From NCBI RefSeq assembly GCF_002742335.1, contig NZ_MDGR01000007.1:872501-936500 (forward strand): a stretch of DNA of 64,000 nt, written 5' to 3'. The notes beneath the pieces were generated by a model that worked only from the letters and a program-made list of their open reading frames with translations, made no database searches and was not told the origin of the DNA. Positions 49,073-57,446 of this stretch are shown here, piece after piece. Numbering within the stretch: position 1 is the first letter of the stretch; each line of letters begins with the position of its first letter. This stretch comes from Reichenbachiella sp. 5M10. Its GTDB lineage: Bacteria > Bacteroidota > Bacteroidia > Cytophagales > Cyclobacteriaceae. Made by a program: the position numbers and the translations under genes.

Positions 49073-50596
49073 TCAAACAAATTCACCTATCTTGACTTGA
49101 GGGTAAATCTCAGCGTAAGTTTTGATTTTATCTTGAGAGACACGTCGATAGACATGGTGTCTTTTGATTTTATGCGTTGAGTTGACACCTGTTGCCCCCA
49201 TGAATTCGACAAAACTCTTGACTGTCTCGCTATGAAACTTGGCTGTACGGTTGATTTTGTCTTCTACATCTAGTCCTTTGATCAAGTGGTTTTTCTGAGT
49301 AGCAATACCCGTTGGGCAATTGTTGCTGTGGCACTCAAGGGCCTGAATACAGCCTAGTGAGAGCATCATGCCTCGTGCACTGTAGCACGCATCTGCTCCG
49401 AGTGCAAACAACCTAAACATGTGGAATCCTGTCAGTATCTTGCCTGATGCAAAGAGCTTGATGTCTTTGCGGAGATCGTATCCTTGTAGTGCGTCATGTA
49501 CAAATGCCAACCCATCTCGCAATGGCATCCCAATGCTGTTAGAAAATTCTAGTGGGGCCGCTCCTGTGCCTCCTTCTCCGCCATCGACTGTGATGAAATC
49601 TGGTTTGATGCCTGTGTTTTGCATGGCGATGCAGATGTCTGTAAACTCTAGTTTGTTGCCGACGCAAAGTTTGAAGCCTATGGGTTTGCCATCAGACAAG
49701 TCTCGTAGTTTTTGGATGAAGAACATCATTTCTTCTACATTGGTGAATTCCTTGTGTGTAGGAGGGGAGTCGACTCGAGTGTAGGGCTCTACACCTCGTA
49801 TCTCTGCAATCTCCGGGGTGTTTTTTTCAGCAGGGAGTATACCTCCATGTCCGGGTTTGGCACCTTGGGATAGCTTGATTTCAATCATCTTGACATTGTT
49901 GAGGAGAGCTTTTTCTCTGAATTTCTCTCCGTTGAACGAACCGTCTTCGTTGCGGCAACCAAAATGCCCTGTGCCAATCTGCCAGATGAGATCTCCACCA
50001 TACTTGAGGTGGTAGGAGCTGATGCTGCCCTCGCCTGTGTTGTGCGCGAACCCTCCTTTGCTTGCTCCTCCATTGAGGGCCAAGATGGCGTTTTTACTCA
50101 ATGCACCAAAGCTCATTGCCGAGATGTTGAATATACTCGCACTGTATGGTTGTTTGCAATCTGGTCCACCCACGAGTGTACGTGGGTGTGGATCTAAGTC
50201 TTCGTGATTGAGAGCCATGATGGAGTGATTGGCCCATTCGTATCCTGTTTGGTATACGTTGATTTTGGTCCCAAAAGGGTTGGTAGAGAGTGCTCCCTTG
50301 GCTCGCTGGTAGACGATCGATCGAAACATCCTATTGATAGGTGTACCGTCTGTTTCTGATTCAATGAAGTATTGGTAGATTTTGGGACGAAGGTCTTCCA
50401 TCAAATAACGCCCAACACCTAAGACGGGGAAATTTCTTCTCAAAGTGTGTTTGTGTTGAAACAAATCGTAGATGCCTTGGAGGATCAGTGGGAGGATCAC
50501 TATCAACGACCAAAGGATTGGAGGCCAATACAAATAATAGGTAATGCCTACGGCTACAAGCGATAAAATAGAAAAAGCGATAAACTGTCTTCTCAT
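49073..50596 (-). CDS. Glutamate-synthase-related FMN protein, membrane anchored
   Basis: 507 residues from the ATG at 50596. Two N-terminal membrane segments (FIAFSILSLVAVGITYYLYW and ILWSLIVILPLILQGIYDLF) lead into a GltB-type FMN-binding alpha/beta barrel (KMIEIKLSQGAKPGHGG, then VDGGEGGTGAAPLEF and ECHSNNCPTGIATQ). The latter is the 3Fe-4S-like cysteine region of the family, with few cysteines. It lacks the glutaminase domain, so it is not a full glutamate synthase. Such stand-alone proteins are widespread and of unclear reaction. Confidence 0.9.
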   Translation of the reverse strand: MRRQFIAFSILSLVAVGITYYLYWPPILWSLIVILPLILQGIYDLFQHKHTLRRNFPVLGVGRYLMEDLRPKIYQYFIESETDGTPINRMFRSIVYQRAKGALSTNPFGTKINVYQTGYEWANHSIMALNHEDLDPHPRTLVGGPDCKQPYSASIFNISAMSFGALSKNAILALNGGASKGGFAHNTGEGSISSYHLKYGGDLIWQIGTGHFGCRNEDGSFNGEKFREKALLNNVKMIEIKLSQGAKPGHGGILPAEKNTPEIAEIRGVEPYTRVDSPPTHKEFTNVEEMMFFIQKLRDLSDGKPIGFKLCVGNKLEFTDICIAMQNTGIKPDFITVDGGEGGTGAAPLEFSNSIGMPLRDGLAFVHDALQGYDLRKDIKLFASGKILTGFHMFRLFALGADACYSARGMMLSLGCIQALECHSNNCPTGIATQKNHLIKGLDVEDKINRTAKFHSETVKSFVEFMGATGVNSTHKIKRHHVYRRVSQDKIKTYAEIYPQVKIGEFV

Positions 50597-50688
50597 GTCG
50601 GGAGAGGTTAGATTCAATTTTGATCAAATTAGTAAAAAATCGTGTGTACTTTATCATTTGAAAGAAAAAGTCAGAATTGTTTGGCCTA

Positions 50689-51297
50689 ATGCAACTCTTT
50701 CGATTTTGTCTGGTCATTGGTATAGAATTTCGAAACTTTTTGAAGGAAACTAATCATCATAGGGAGCTCCATTTTGAACTGATAGAAGGTGTGCGTAGAC
50801 AAGAGCGGTCAGCGCAACATCGGATCTATCAGCTGTATGCCAAAGCCATGCTCAATACAAGCTACCGTATTGTCTATGATCTTGCTGAGGCAGAAGATGT
50901 GGTGCAGGAGGCTTTCGTCAAGGCATTCAGTGGTATAGATCAATTCAGAGGAGATGCTTCGTTTGGTTCATGGCTCAAACGGATTGTTGTAAATGGGGCA
51001 CTCAATGTCCTCAAAAAGCGAAAGGAATTGTACGGTACGAATGAAATCGAGGAGGATTTGGCTGAGGAGACATCAGAGGTATGGGATGGTCTCAGTTTGG
51101 AACAGATCAAAGCAGCGATAGCTCAACTGCCTGATGGGTTTCGAGTGGTGTTTTCTTTGTACTTGCTCGAAGGCTATGATCACAAGGAAATTGCTCAAAT
51201 ATTGGATGTGACCGAGTCAACGAGCAAGTCACAGTATAAACGTGCCAAAGACAAATTGAGAGAAATACTAAAAACGATGTACAACTATGAAAGATAG
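50689..51297 (+). CDS. ECF-type RNA polymerase sigma factor
   Basis: About 200 residues with sigma-70 region 2 (LAEAEDVVQEAFVKAFSGIDQFRG) and region 4 (IAQLPDGFRVVFSLYLLEGYDHKEIAQILDVTESTSKSQYKRAKDKL). The N-terminus is uncertain: ATG at 50689 gives a hydrophobic leader not typical of the family, and TTG at 50740 would start just before region 2. First gene of an operon with an anti-sigma-like membrane protein and a DUF4097 protein. The next gene overlaps by 11 bases. Confidence 0.93.
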   Translation: MQLFRFCLVIGIEFRNFLKETNHHRELHFELIEGVRRQERSAQHRIYQLYAKAMLNTSYRIVYDLAEAEDVVQEAFVKAFSGIDQFRGDASFGSWLKRIVVNGALNVLKKRKELYGTNEIEEDLAEETSEVWDGLSLEQIKAAIAQLPDGFRVVFSLYLLEGYDHKEIAQILDVTESTSKSQYKRAKDKLREILKTMYNYER

Positions 51298-51835
51298 ACT
51301 GGAAAAATGGGTTGTAGAGCATCGGAATGATTTCGATGACTTAGAGCCACGATCTGACTTGTGGGACAGGATCGCAGGAGACATGGAGAAACGAAATGCC
51401 GAGTCGATTCCTCTCAAGAAATATGCCTGGGTTTGGCAGGCTGCTGCGGTAGTTTTTGTTTGTGTGACCTTAGGGCTTCTTGTAGAGCGTAGTTTGAAAC
51501 AGCCGATCGATGTGGCGGGTCCAGTCGAGGTGGAGCAAGAAGATATACAGGAGGTCGAGAGATATTATACCGCACTCATTCAGGAGCGAAAGGCTGAGAT
51601 ACGTTTGGTGATGAGTCAATCTGATGTGATGGATGAGCAACTGCTAGATGATTTGGATGATCTAGATCTGATGTACGCCGAATTGAAAAAAGATCTGGCC
51701 AAAAACCAGAACAATGAGAAATTGATACATGCGATGATTCGCAATCTTCAACTAAGAGTCGAGATTCTAAATAAGCAATTGAAGATTTTGGATCAGCTGA
51801 TTAAATACGAAAACGATGAAAATATCACAATATAA
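51287..51835 (+). CDS. Probable anti-sigma factor, single-pass membrane protein
   Basis: 182 residues. A cytoplasmic N-terminal part (RLEKWVVEHRNDFDDLEPRSDLWDRI, a zinc-less anti-sigma-like start) is followed by one membrane helix (VWQAAAVVFVCVTLGLLV) and a long helical periplasmic part (MYAELKKDLAKNQNNEKLI). It overlaps the sigma factor gene by 11 bases, which supports a sigma/anti-sigma pair. The anti-sigma role is inferred from context. Confidence 0.82.
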   Translation: MKDRLEKWVVEHRNDFDDLEPRSDLWDRIAGDMEKRNAESIPLKKYAWVWQAAAVVFVCVTLGLLVERSLKQPIDVAGPVEVEQEDIQEVERYYTALIQERKAEIRLVMSQSDVMDEQLLDDLDDLDLMYAELKKDLAKNQNNEKLIHAMIRNLQLRVEILNKQLKILDQLIKYENDENITI

Positions 51836-52865
51836 AGTAATTCTGTTGGTTTTTGTGCTCTTTGTGGGGGCAGAAACTCATGCAAAGAATAATGTGGAAA
51901 AGGTCCGTAGAATACAAAAGACGTACACGGTCAAGGACTTTGTGAAACTCAATATAGAAAATAGTTTTGGGAAGGTGCATGTCAATTCGACCAGTGGTCA
52001 TACGATCGATGTGAAAGTGGAGGTAATTGCACGGCGCAAAAATGAGGAGAGAGCTATGGAGCTCCTTGATATGATCGAGATCGAGATCGACGAGAGTAGC
52101 GATGAGATTTCATTCAAAACAGAAATAGATGGTAAGCTAACGAGTCGTAGTTCTGAGAGTTTTGAGATCAACTATATGGTCAGTATGCCACGAATCAACC
52201 CTCTTCAACTCAAAAATAGTTTTGGGAATGCCTACGTATCGGATCGAGAGGGGGACGTAGCGTTGGAGATCCGCTACGGAGACGTGAAAGTAGAGAAGCT
52301 CAATGGGGATGCGAAGGTAAAAGTGTCATTTGGCAATGGAGAGTTCAAGTATGTAGCGAAGGGCGATCTAGAGATCAAGTATTCGGATGTGTCGTTTGAG
52401 CAATTGGGTGTAGTGAGGATGGAGCAGGGGTTTTCGGACGTGGAGATTGGTCGTGTCAAGACTATGGACCTGACAAGTAAGTACGGTGAGGTAGATATCC
52501 AAAGTGTGGATGGGATCAAGGGCTATGTTGGTTTTTCTGATATGACCATCGAATCCTTGGGGATAGAGATGGTTATGGAAGCATCTTACTCAAGTAGTTT
52601 TGAGGTCGAACACATCGCTCATGATTTTCAGCGCATTGAACTTCAAGGGAAGTTCACTAGTTTCGAGTTGGGGTTCGACGAAGGGGCCAACGGTACTTTT
52701 GAGGCACGGGTTAAGTTTGGTGATATTGACTATTCGAGTACCAAGATGAATGCATCGTACCGTGATCACTCTGATGCGAGATCGGAGTACAAAGGAAGCA
52801 TTGGAAGCGGAAAGGGTGGGGAAGTCAGGGTTGAGACTAGCTATGGCAATATAGAACTGAGGTAA
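51816..52865 (+). CDS. DUF4097-type beta-solenoid exported protein
   Basis: 349 residues with a signal peptide (YKVILLVFVLFVGAETHA). The mature protein is built of repeats with NSFGNAYV, EIRYGDVKVEKL and KYSDVSFEQL strands, the right-handed beta-helix pattern of DUF4097 proteins that usually follow ECF sigma/anti-sigma pairs in Bacteroidota. It overlaps the previous gene by 20 bases and ends immediately next to the convergent ftsE stop. Probably periplasmic or surface; function unknown. Confidence 0.85.
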   Translation: MKISQYKVILLVFVLFVGAETHAKNNVEKVRRIQKTYTVKDFVKLNIENSFGKVHVNSTSGHTIDVKVEVIARRKNEERAMELLDMIEIEIDESSDEISFKTEIDGKLTSRSSESFEINYMVSMPRINPLQLKNSFGNAYVSDREGDVALEIRYGDVKVEKLNGDAKVKVSFGNGEFKYVAKGDLEIKYSDVSFEQLGVVRMEQGFSDVEIGRVKTMDLTSKYGEVDIQSVDGIKGYVGFSDMTIESLGIEMVMEASYSSSFEVEHIAHDFQRIELQGKFTSFELGFDEGANGTFEARVKFGDIDYSSTKMNASYRDHSDARSEYKGSIGSGKGGEVRVETSYGNIELR

Positions 52866-53576
52866 TTAGTAGTGGCTGTTCCAGTTGAACTCATCCTTGG
52901 CTGAGTCGAGTAGTTTGCCTTCTTCACATTTGAGTATACGTGCTGGATGATCATCGATGAATTTGTGGTTGTGAGTAGCCATCATGATGGCTGTGCCACT
53001 TCGGTTGATCTCGGTAAACAACTTGAAAATCCCACTGGATACCTCGGGATCCAGGTTGCCTGTAGGCTCATCAGCAAAGAGTATGACTGGTTCGTTGAGT
53101 AGCGCACGGGCGATGACGACACGCTGTTGTTCTCCTCCTGATAGCTGGTGTGGCATCTTGTCTGCAGCGGCGCCTAGTCCTACGCGCATGAGTACTTCGG
53201 CCAACCTTCCTTTCATTTTGATGCGGTCTTTCCAGCCAGTTGCCTTCATGACAAAGATCAAGTTTTCGGTAACCGTACGATCAGGAAACAATTGAAAGTC
53301 TTGAAAGATGATTCCGATTTTTCTACGCAGGTAGGGGACTTTGTTGGCTTTGATTTTAGAGAGGTTGTGTCCCGCTACTTCGATTGCCCCCGTATCGAAC
53401 CCAAGGTCAGCATAGAGAGTTTTCATGAGCGATGACTTGCCACTACCAGTACGGCCAATGAGGTAGACGAATTCTCCTTTTTCTATTTTGAAATTGATGC
53501 CGCTGAGTACTGTGTGGTTTTCTTGTTTGATGTCAGCTTCACTGACTTCTACTACCGGGCGACTATCTATTTCCAT
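52866..53576 (-). CDS. ftsE: Cell division ATP-binding protein FtsE
   Basis: 236 residues. Walker [10 protein letters not shown] (41-49), signature [15 protein letters not shown], Walker [14 protein letters not shown], plus [16 protein letters not shown]. It is the ATPase of the FtsEX complex that activates septal cell wall hydrolases. ftsX is not adjacent; the gene is preceded by a small conserved protein with a 2-base gap. It converges with the DUF4097 gene without any gap. Confidence 0.93.
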   Translation of the reverse strand: MEIDSRPVVEVSEADIKQENHTVLSGINFKIEKGEFVYLIGRTGSGKSSLMKTLYADLGFDTGAIEVAGHNLSKIKANKVPYLRRKIGIIFQDFQLFPDRTVTENLIFVMKATGWKDRIKMKGRLAEVLMRVGLGAAADKMPHQLSGGEQQRVVIARALLNEPVILFADEPTGNLDPEVSSGIFKLFTEINRSGTAIMMATHNHKFIDDHPARILKCEEGKLLDSAKDEFNWNSHY

Positions 53577-53578
53577 AC

Positions 53579-53782
53579 TTAGAGGTTTAAAAGTTGAATC
53601 TTTCCGTAGGCAAGGGTGTCTATGATCTGCTTCAATTGCTCCTCCTTGCCTTCTAGACCGTATTTTTCAAGTTTTTTGAGTGGGCGATCTGCACGAAAAT
53701 AGGCAATTAGTACAAAATCTTCATCCCTGAGTTGGATATAATCCGGAATTTTTGCCTTGCCTTTGATTTTGATGATGTGCAT
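53579..53782 (-). CDS. Small conserved protein upstream of ftsE
   Basis: 67 residues, soluble: IPDYIQLRDEDFVLIAYFRAD, then KKLEKYGLEGKEEQLKQIIDTL. No motif recognised. The 2-base gap to ftsE makes a shared transcript certain in practice. Small proteins of this type precede ftsE in other Bacteroidota, so a division link is possible but unproven. Confidence 0.78.
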   Translation of the reverse strand: MHIIKIKGKAKIPDYIQLRDEDFVLIAYFRADRPLKKLEKYGLEGKEEQLKQIIDTLAYGKIQLLNL

Positions 53783-53811
53783 TCAGAAGGGGTGTAGTAT
53801 CTGAAAGAAAA

Positions 53812-53908
53812 GTGGCAAACCAATATCGCACCGCTACGACTACCTACCCTTGCTTCCTTCCGGCCCTGGGGGAGTTCGATAGGAGCTGGTCGTATCGATT
53901 TGCCGCTG
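53812..53908 (-). ncRNA. ffs: Small bacterial SRP RNA (4.5S type)
   Basis: The minus strand contains GGGCCGGAAGGAAGCA, the invariant apical loop of signal recognition particle RNA. Flanking helices close with GGCAAATCGATACGAC against GTAGCGG..TTGGTTTGCC. About 95 nucleotides, the size of the short bacterial form without an Alu domain. It partners with Ffh in membrane protein targeting. Confidence 0.93.
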
Positions 53909-54037
53909 CAAAACTAGTTGGATTTTTTCTGTAAACAAGGATGAGTGAATTAATTTGTTAAATATTATACGAACAGGAAACCTAAACGTTAGTTGCATGT
54001 CTTTAGGTCAATTTATTGTTTCAATTTTCACATATCT

Positions 54038-54892
54038 ATGAAAAATCATCTACTACTAACCGCCGTACTTTTTGTTTTGGGTTTACCTGCTTCTTTCGCT
54101 TCTTATTTTCAGCAAATTGATGTGAAAAGTGATACGGTGTCTACTGCTCAGGTGCAAGAAGTGCAACCCGAACCTGTAAAACCTGTTCAGACTGCCCCGG
54201 CCGTGGAGGAAGTAGCTGTTGTGCCAGAATCGGTCGTAGCAGATACTGCCTCGCAGGAGGCCATAGTGGTACAGTACTATCAGACCGAAGAGCCCAAAGA
54301 AGAAGGAGAGTCGGCTGAAAAAGAAGATAAAATGGAGAAGAAGGATGAAATTCGAACGATTTCGGGTTCTAAAAATCAGGGTGGAGGATATGGTGGGGTA
54401 GGCGTCAAGATCTCTTCATTCAACAAAGAGTCATTGGCCATGCTGGGGGTTCGTGGTGCATGGGTGATCAATCGAGCACTAGCTTTCGGCGCAGATATTT
54501 GGGGAGTGATCCCTACGAGCGAGTACAACAGTATCCCTAACCTTGGCGTGTCTCAGGTCAACCTTGTCGGAGGATATGGTGGGATTATTTTGGAGCCAAT
54601 AGTGCTCTCCAATCAAGTGATACATGTGACGTTTCCAGTGTCTGCTGGTGCGGGGTGGTTAGGCTATGTGCCGGATATGTATAGCGATCTCAATAGTGGT
54701 GACCTACTCGATGATGATGTTTTTTGGTATGTGGAGCCAGGAGCTGCTGTGGAGTTGAATTTGTCGCGAGCCTTCCGGTTAAATTTTGCTGTCTCTAAGC
54801 GGTTTACGCAGGATCTGCGTCTGATTGGTACAGAACATGATGAGTTTGACGATTGGAATTATACACTCATGATGAAAATAGGGCGGTTTTAG
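54038..54892 (+). CDS. Outer membrane beta-barrel protein with acidic linker
   Basis: 284 residues from the ATG at 54038; fifteen upstream codons lack a signal peptide. Signal peptide (LLLTAVLFVLGLPASFA), then a ~75-residue Glu/Pro/Val-rich linker (VQEVQPEPVKPVQTAPAVEE), then a barrel with YGGVGVKISSF and ALAFGADIWGVI up to LMMKIGRF. The C-terminal aromatic ending fits an outer membrane barrel. The linker may reach into the periplasm. Family not recognised beyond this. Confidence 0.82.
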   Translation: MKNHLLLTAVLFVLGLPASFASYFQQIDVKSDTVSTAQVQEVQPEPVKPVQTAPAVEEVAVVPESVVADTASQEAIVVQYYQTEEPKEEGESAEKEDKMEKKDEIRTISGSKNQGGGYGGVGVKISSFNKESLAMLGVRGAWVINRALAFGADIWGVIPTSEYNSIPNLGVSQVNLVGGYGGIILEPIVLSNQVIHVTFPVSAGAGWLGYVPDMYSDLNSGDLLDDDVFWYVEPGAAVELNLSRAFRLNFAVSKRFTQDLRLIGTEHDEFDDWNYTLMMKIGRF

Positions 54893-54904
54893 CCATTATC
54901 TATA

Positions 54905-54951
54905 CGACATAAGAAGGGGCCATAGTTTGACTATTGGCCCTTCTTATGTCG
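54905..54951. terminator. Strong hairpin between convergent genes
   Basis: Long stem with arms CGACATAAGAAGGG and CCCTTCTTATGTCG plus inner pairing GCCATA/TATTGGC. There is no T-run on either side, so it is a hairpin barrier or a factor-dependent terminator for both convergent genes. Confidence 0.6.
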
Positions 54952-54964
54952 AAATCTTGGTTTG

Positions 54965-55864
54965 TCAACCCCAAAGAGGGGAAGGGTAATCTCCTGCTTT
55001 GACAGATTGCTGGATCGATGCAGCAGCGTGGTCCTTGTCTTCTTTGTATGTGACACCAAACCACTTGGCGTCCGAATGCAACAAATCGACTTGGATCATG
55101 TTTTTTTTGATCATTTGATCGATGACCGTAGGGATTTGAAATTCGTCTTTGGAGAGGTCCTTAGTTTGTTGCAAGAATACTTGAAACTGTTGGTTCATTT
55201 CCTCAAACAGGTTGTTTTGGAAGCCCCAGAAGTTCATGGAAGCGTATCCTTCGGTGATTTCTGCTTCTTGTCCATCTTTTCCTTGACAGTATATTTTACC
55301 TTCTTTGGCATAGATGCCGTGCGTCTCTGTGATGGAACTAAGTTTGCCCGCTGCATCACCGATAGATATGCCACGAGATACTGTGCCGTTGAGTGAGAGG
55401 GTGTTTTCTAGATCATAGCCTACCATGCTGTATTGGTCATCTTGCTGATGAGTGGAGAGATAGTCTGCCATGGTGCGATAGGCTGCAGCGCCATAGAAAT
55501 CGTCGGCATTGATCATTGCGAAGCTACCGTTTATGAGTGTCTCTGCACTCATGATGGCATGAGCAGTGCCCCAAGGTTTGAGTCGTTTGGCTTGTATCTC
55601 GGCAGGTATCATACTGGTGTGCAAGTCTTGGTAGGCATAGGATATTTTTTCCTTGACCCCCGCCATTTTGTGGACGAGGTTCATGGTGTCTTCTTCCACG
55701 TCTTTGTTGATGACGAGTACGACTTGGCCAAAGCCATGGTTGAGTGCATCGTATATGCTGTATTCCATGATGGTTTCACCATGTGGCCCCATAGGGAATA
55801 CCTGTTTGGCTCCACCAAATCTGCTGCCTCTACCGGCTGCCAATATGAGCAAAGTGGGTTTCAT
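54965..55864 (-). CDS. Sugar nucleotidyltransferase
   Basis: 299 residues. N-terminal pyrophosphorylase motif LLILAAGRGSRFGGAKQVFPMGPHG binds nucleotide; FAMINADDFYG is the metal-binding Asp-Asp site; EGYASMNFWGFQNNLFEEM is typical of the family. Such proteins transfer NMP to sugar 1-phosphates. There is no neighbouring kinase or glycosyltransferase to fix the substrate. Cytoplasmic. Confidence 0.9.
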   Translation of the reverse strand: MKPTLLILAAGRGSRFGGAKQVFPMGPHGETIMEYSIYDALNHGFGQVVLVINKDVEEDTMNLVHKMAGVKEKISYAYQDLHTSMIPAEIQAKRLKPWGTAHAIMSAETLINGSFAMINADDFYGAAAYRTMADYLSTHQQDDQYSMVGYDLENTLSLNGTVSRGISIGDAAGKLSSITETHGIYAKEGKIYCQGKDGQEAEITEGYASMNFWGFQNNLFEEMNQQFQVFLQQTKDLSKDEFQIPTVIDQMIKKNMIQVDLLHSDAKWFGVTYKEDKDHAAASIQQSVKAGDYPSPLWG

Positions 55865-56040
55865 TCAATTTTAATTTTAGAGTTTGAGTACGCAATGATA
55901 AGAACTTTCTGACTAAAGAAAAGCTGGCAAAGTTTTAGCTAGTAGGAGCAGTCGGCAGGTTGCTTCAATCCCTTTTTCTCTAGGGAGACTAGGTACTAAT
56001 CTGTGTATTTTTCGTTTATTTGTAAAATCAATCATTCAAT

Positions 56041-56382
56041 ATGAGGCTTTTCACCCTAGTAAGTATTTTCTTGTTATTCCTATTGACCACAGAGCTTAGG
56101 GCTCAGACATCTCGAGATTCGGAGAGGTCTAAGTCTTCGTCAGAGGCGAAGTTTTCTCAAAGCAAGAAAGGAGCGAAGCAGGTTTTTCGTAAGCAAGAGG
56201 ATCAAGCGCTCAAAGATTATGAGGCGTTGATGAAGCAAAATAAGAAGAAGTACAAGAAGCAAGCGAAAGAAATGGAAAAGCCTCAATACTCCGACCCTTC
56301 GTATTTTGGTCACAAGCGCCCACCCAAGAAGCGACCTGTGGGCAAACGAAAAATGTGTAAAGAGTGTGGGATCAAGCACTGA
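56041..56382 (+). CDS. Small basic exported protein
   Basis: 113 residues. Signal peptide (LVSIFLLFLLTTELRAQ), then a lysine- and serine-rich low-complexity helix (SSEAKFSQSKKGAKQVFRK), then PPKKRPVGKRKMCKECGIKH with a CxxC near the end. No family recognised. Likely periplasmic. It is followed after 20 bases by the acylphosphatase gene. Confidence 0.7.
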   Translation: MRLFTLVSIFLLFLLTTELRAQTSRDSERSKSSSEAKFSQSKKGAKQVFRKQEDQALKDYEALMKQNKKKYKKQAKEMEKPQYSDPSYFGHKRPPKKRPVGKRKMCKECGIKH

Positions 56383-56402
56383 CCGAGGGGTAGTAAAGGC
56401 CA

Positions 56403-56687
56403 ATGTCAAGTATGGAAATAGGGAAATCAATCATCGTCAAAGGCAAAGTGCAAGGGGTGTTTTTTAGAGCCTCTACATACGAAGTAGCTGAGCGACTCGG
56501 CCTGACAGGATGGGTCATGAATCGACCAGACGGCAGTGTAGAGATTGAAGCTCACGGTGACGTTGCTGATTTGGCAGAGTTGGTGGTTTGGTGCGGGACG
56601 GGCTCAGAGTTTTCGCATGTGGAGGAGGTAGTGGCAAGTGATTTGCTATACGAACCATCCTACGATACCTTCGAGATTCGCTACTAG
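56403..56687 (+). CDS. acyP: Acylphosphatase
   Basis: 94 residues, usual size. Signature VKGKVQGVFFRAST with catalytic R22 and GWVMNRPDGSVEI with N40. It hydrolyses acyl phosphates such as 1,3-bisphosphoglycerate or acetyl phosphate. Short cytoplasmic enzyme. The start ATG at 56403 is preferred; M4 is an alternative. Confidence 0.95.
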   Translation: MSSMEIGKSIIVKGKVQGVFFRASTYEVAERLGLTGWVMNRPDGSVEIEAHGDVADLAELVVWCGTGSEFSHVEEVVASDLLYEPSYDTFEIRY

Positions 56688-56693
56688 CATGGC

Positions 56694-57245
56694 CTAGGCC
56701 ACTTTCTTCTTTCTTTTTTGTTGAATTACTACCTTTTTGATGCCTTTTCGTGTCAAGACTTTGATCTCAAAGTGCTCATTGATCATGGCCTTGACGGAGT
56801 TGCGCACGAAAACCAGATTGCGGTGGTCGTCATTGAATACGGTGAGTTGCAGGATAGCTTTGACAAAAGAAGGGGTGTTGGTCAGTGTGTCGACCCATTC
56901 TTCAAAGGTTTTCTTCCATTCGCTGGCATACTTTTCTTCTTGAGACGATCCGTCCCATATGATTTCCAACTGATTGTCACTGTTTTTGTATCTGTAGGTC
57001 ACACATAGGTTGTCATAGATGCCTTTGATCTCATCGAGATTGTGGTAAGGGTAATCCATGATTTTTTGGTACGTGTCATCGACGAGACCTAGAGGATTGA
57101 ATAGGTCGGTGTATTTTTCAATTGTTTTCGCAACGAACACGTTGGCTAGCTCAGTGAAGTGAACCTCTTGTGCTGCTTTGAGTATGACATTTTTGTCCTT
57201 CTCAAAGCTCTGTTGTAGTAGTTCGTCTGTAATAATGTAATACAC
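56694..57245 (-). CDS. Unknown soluble protein
   Basis: 183 residues, no signal peptide. Mixed helical protein with KYTDLFNPLGLVDDTYQKIMDY, WKKTFEEWVDTLTNTPSFVK and a very basic tail (KKVVIQQKRKKKVA). No motif recognised. It converges with the acylphosphatase gene with a 6-base gap and diverges from the TonB receptor. Confidence 0.75.
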   Translation of the reverse strand: MYYIITDELLQQSFEKDKNVILKAAQEVHFTELANVFVAKTIEKYTDLFNPLGLVDDTYQKIMDYPYHNLDEIKGIYDNLCVTYRYKNSDNQLEIIWDGSSQEEKYASEWKKTFEEWVDTLTNTPSFVKAILQLTVFNDDHRNLVFVRNSVKAMINEHFEIKVLTRKGIKKVVIQQKRKKKVA

Positions 57246-57446
57246 CTATGTATGCTTCTGATTGCGGGACAAAATTAGGAATCTATCCTGCTAATAAAAA
57301 ATTAACGTTGAGGTAATTTTTAGGGTGTGTTTTATCAGTTATGAATATGTAAAATTGCGAACTGAAACATTTAGGAGGATTATTCAACGACGGATAGCCT
57401 AGAAACTTATAAATTGTTTCTTTAAAACTACTACAACATTTAAACT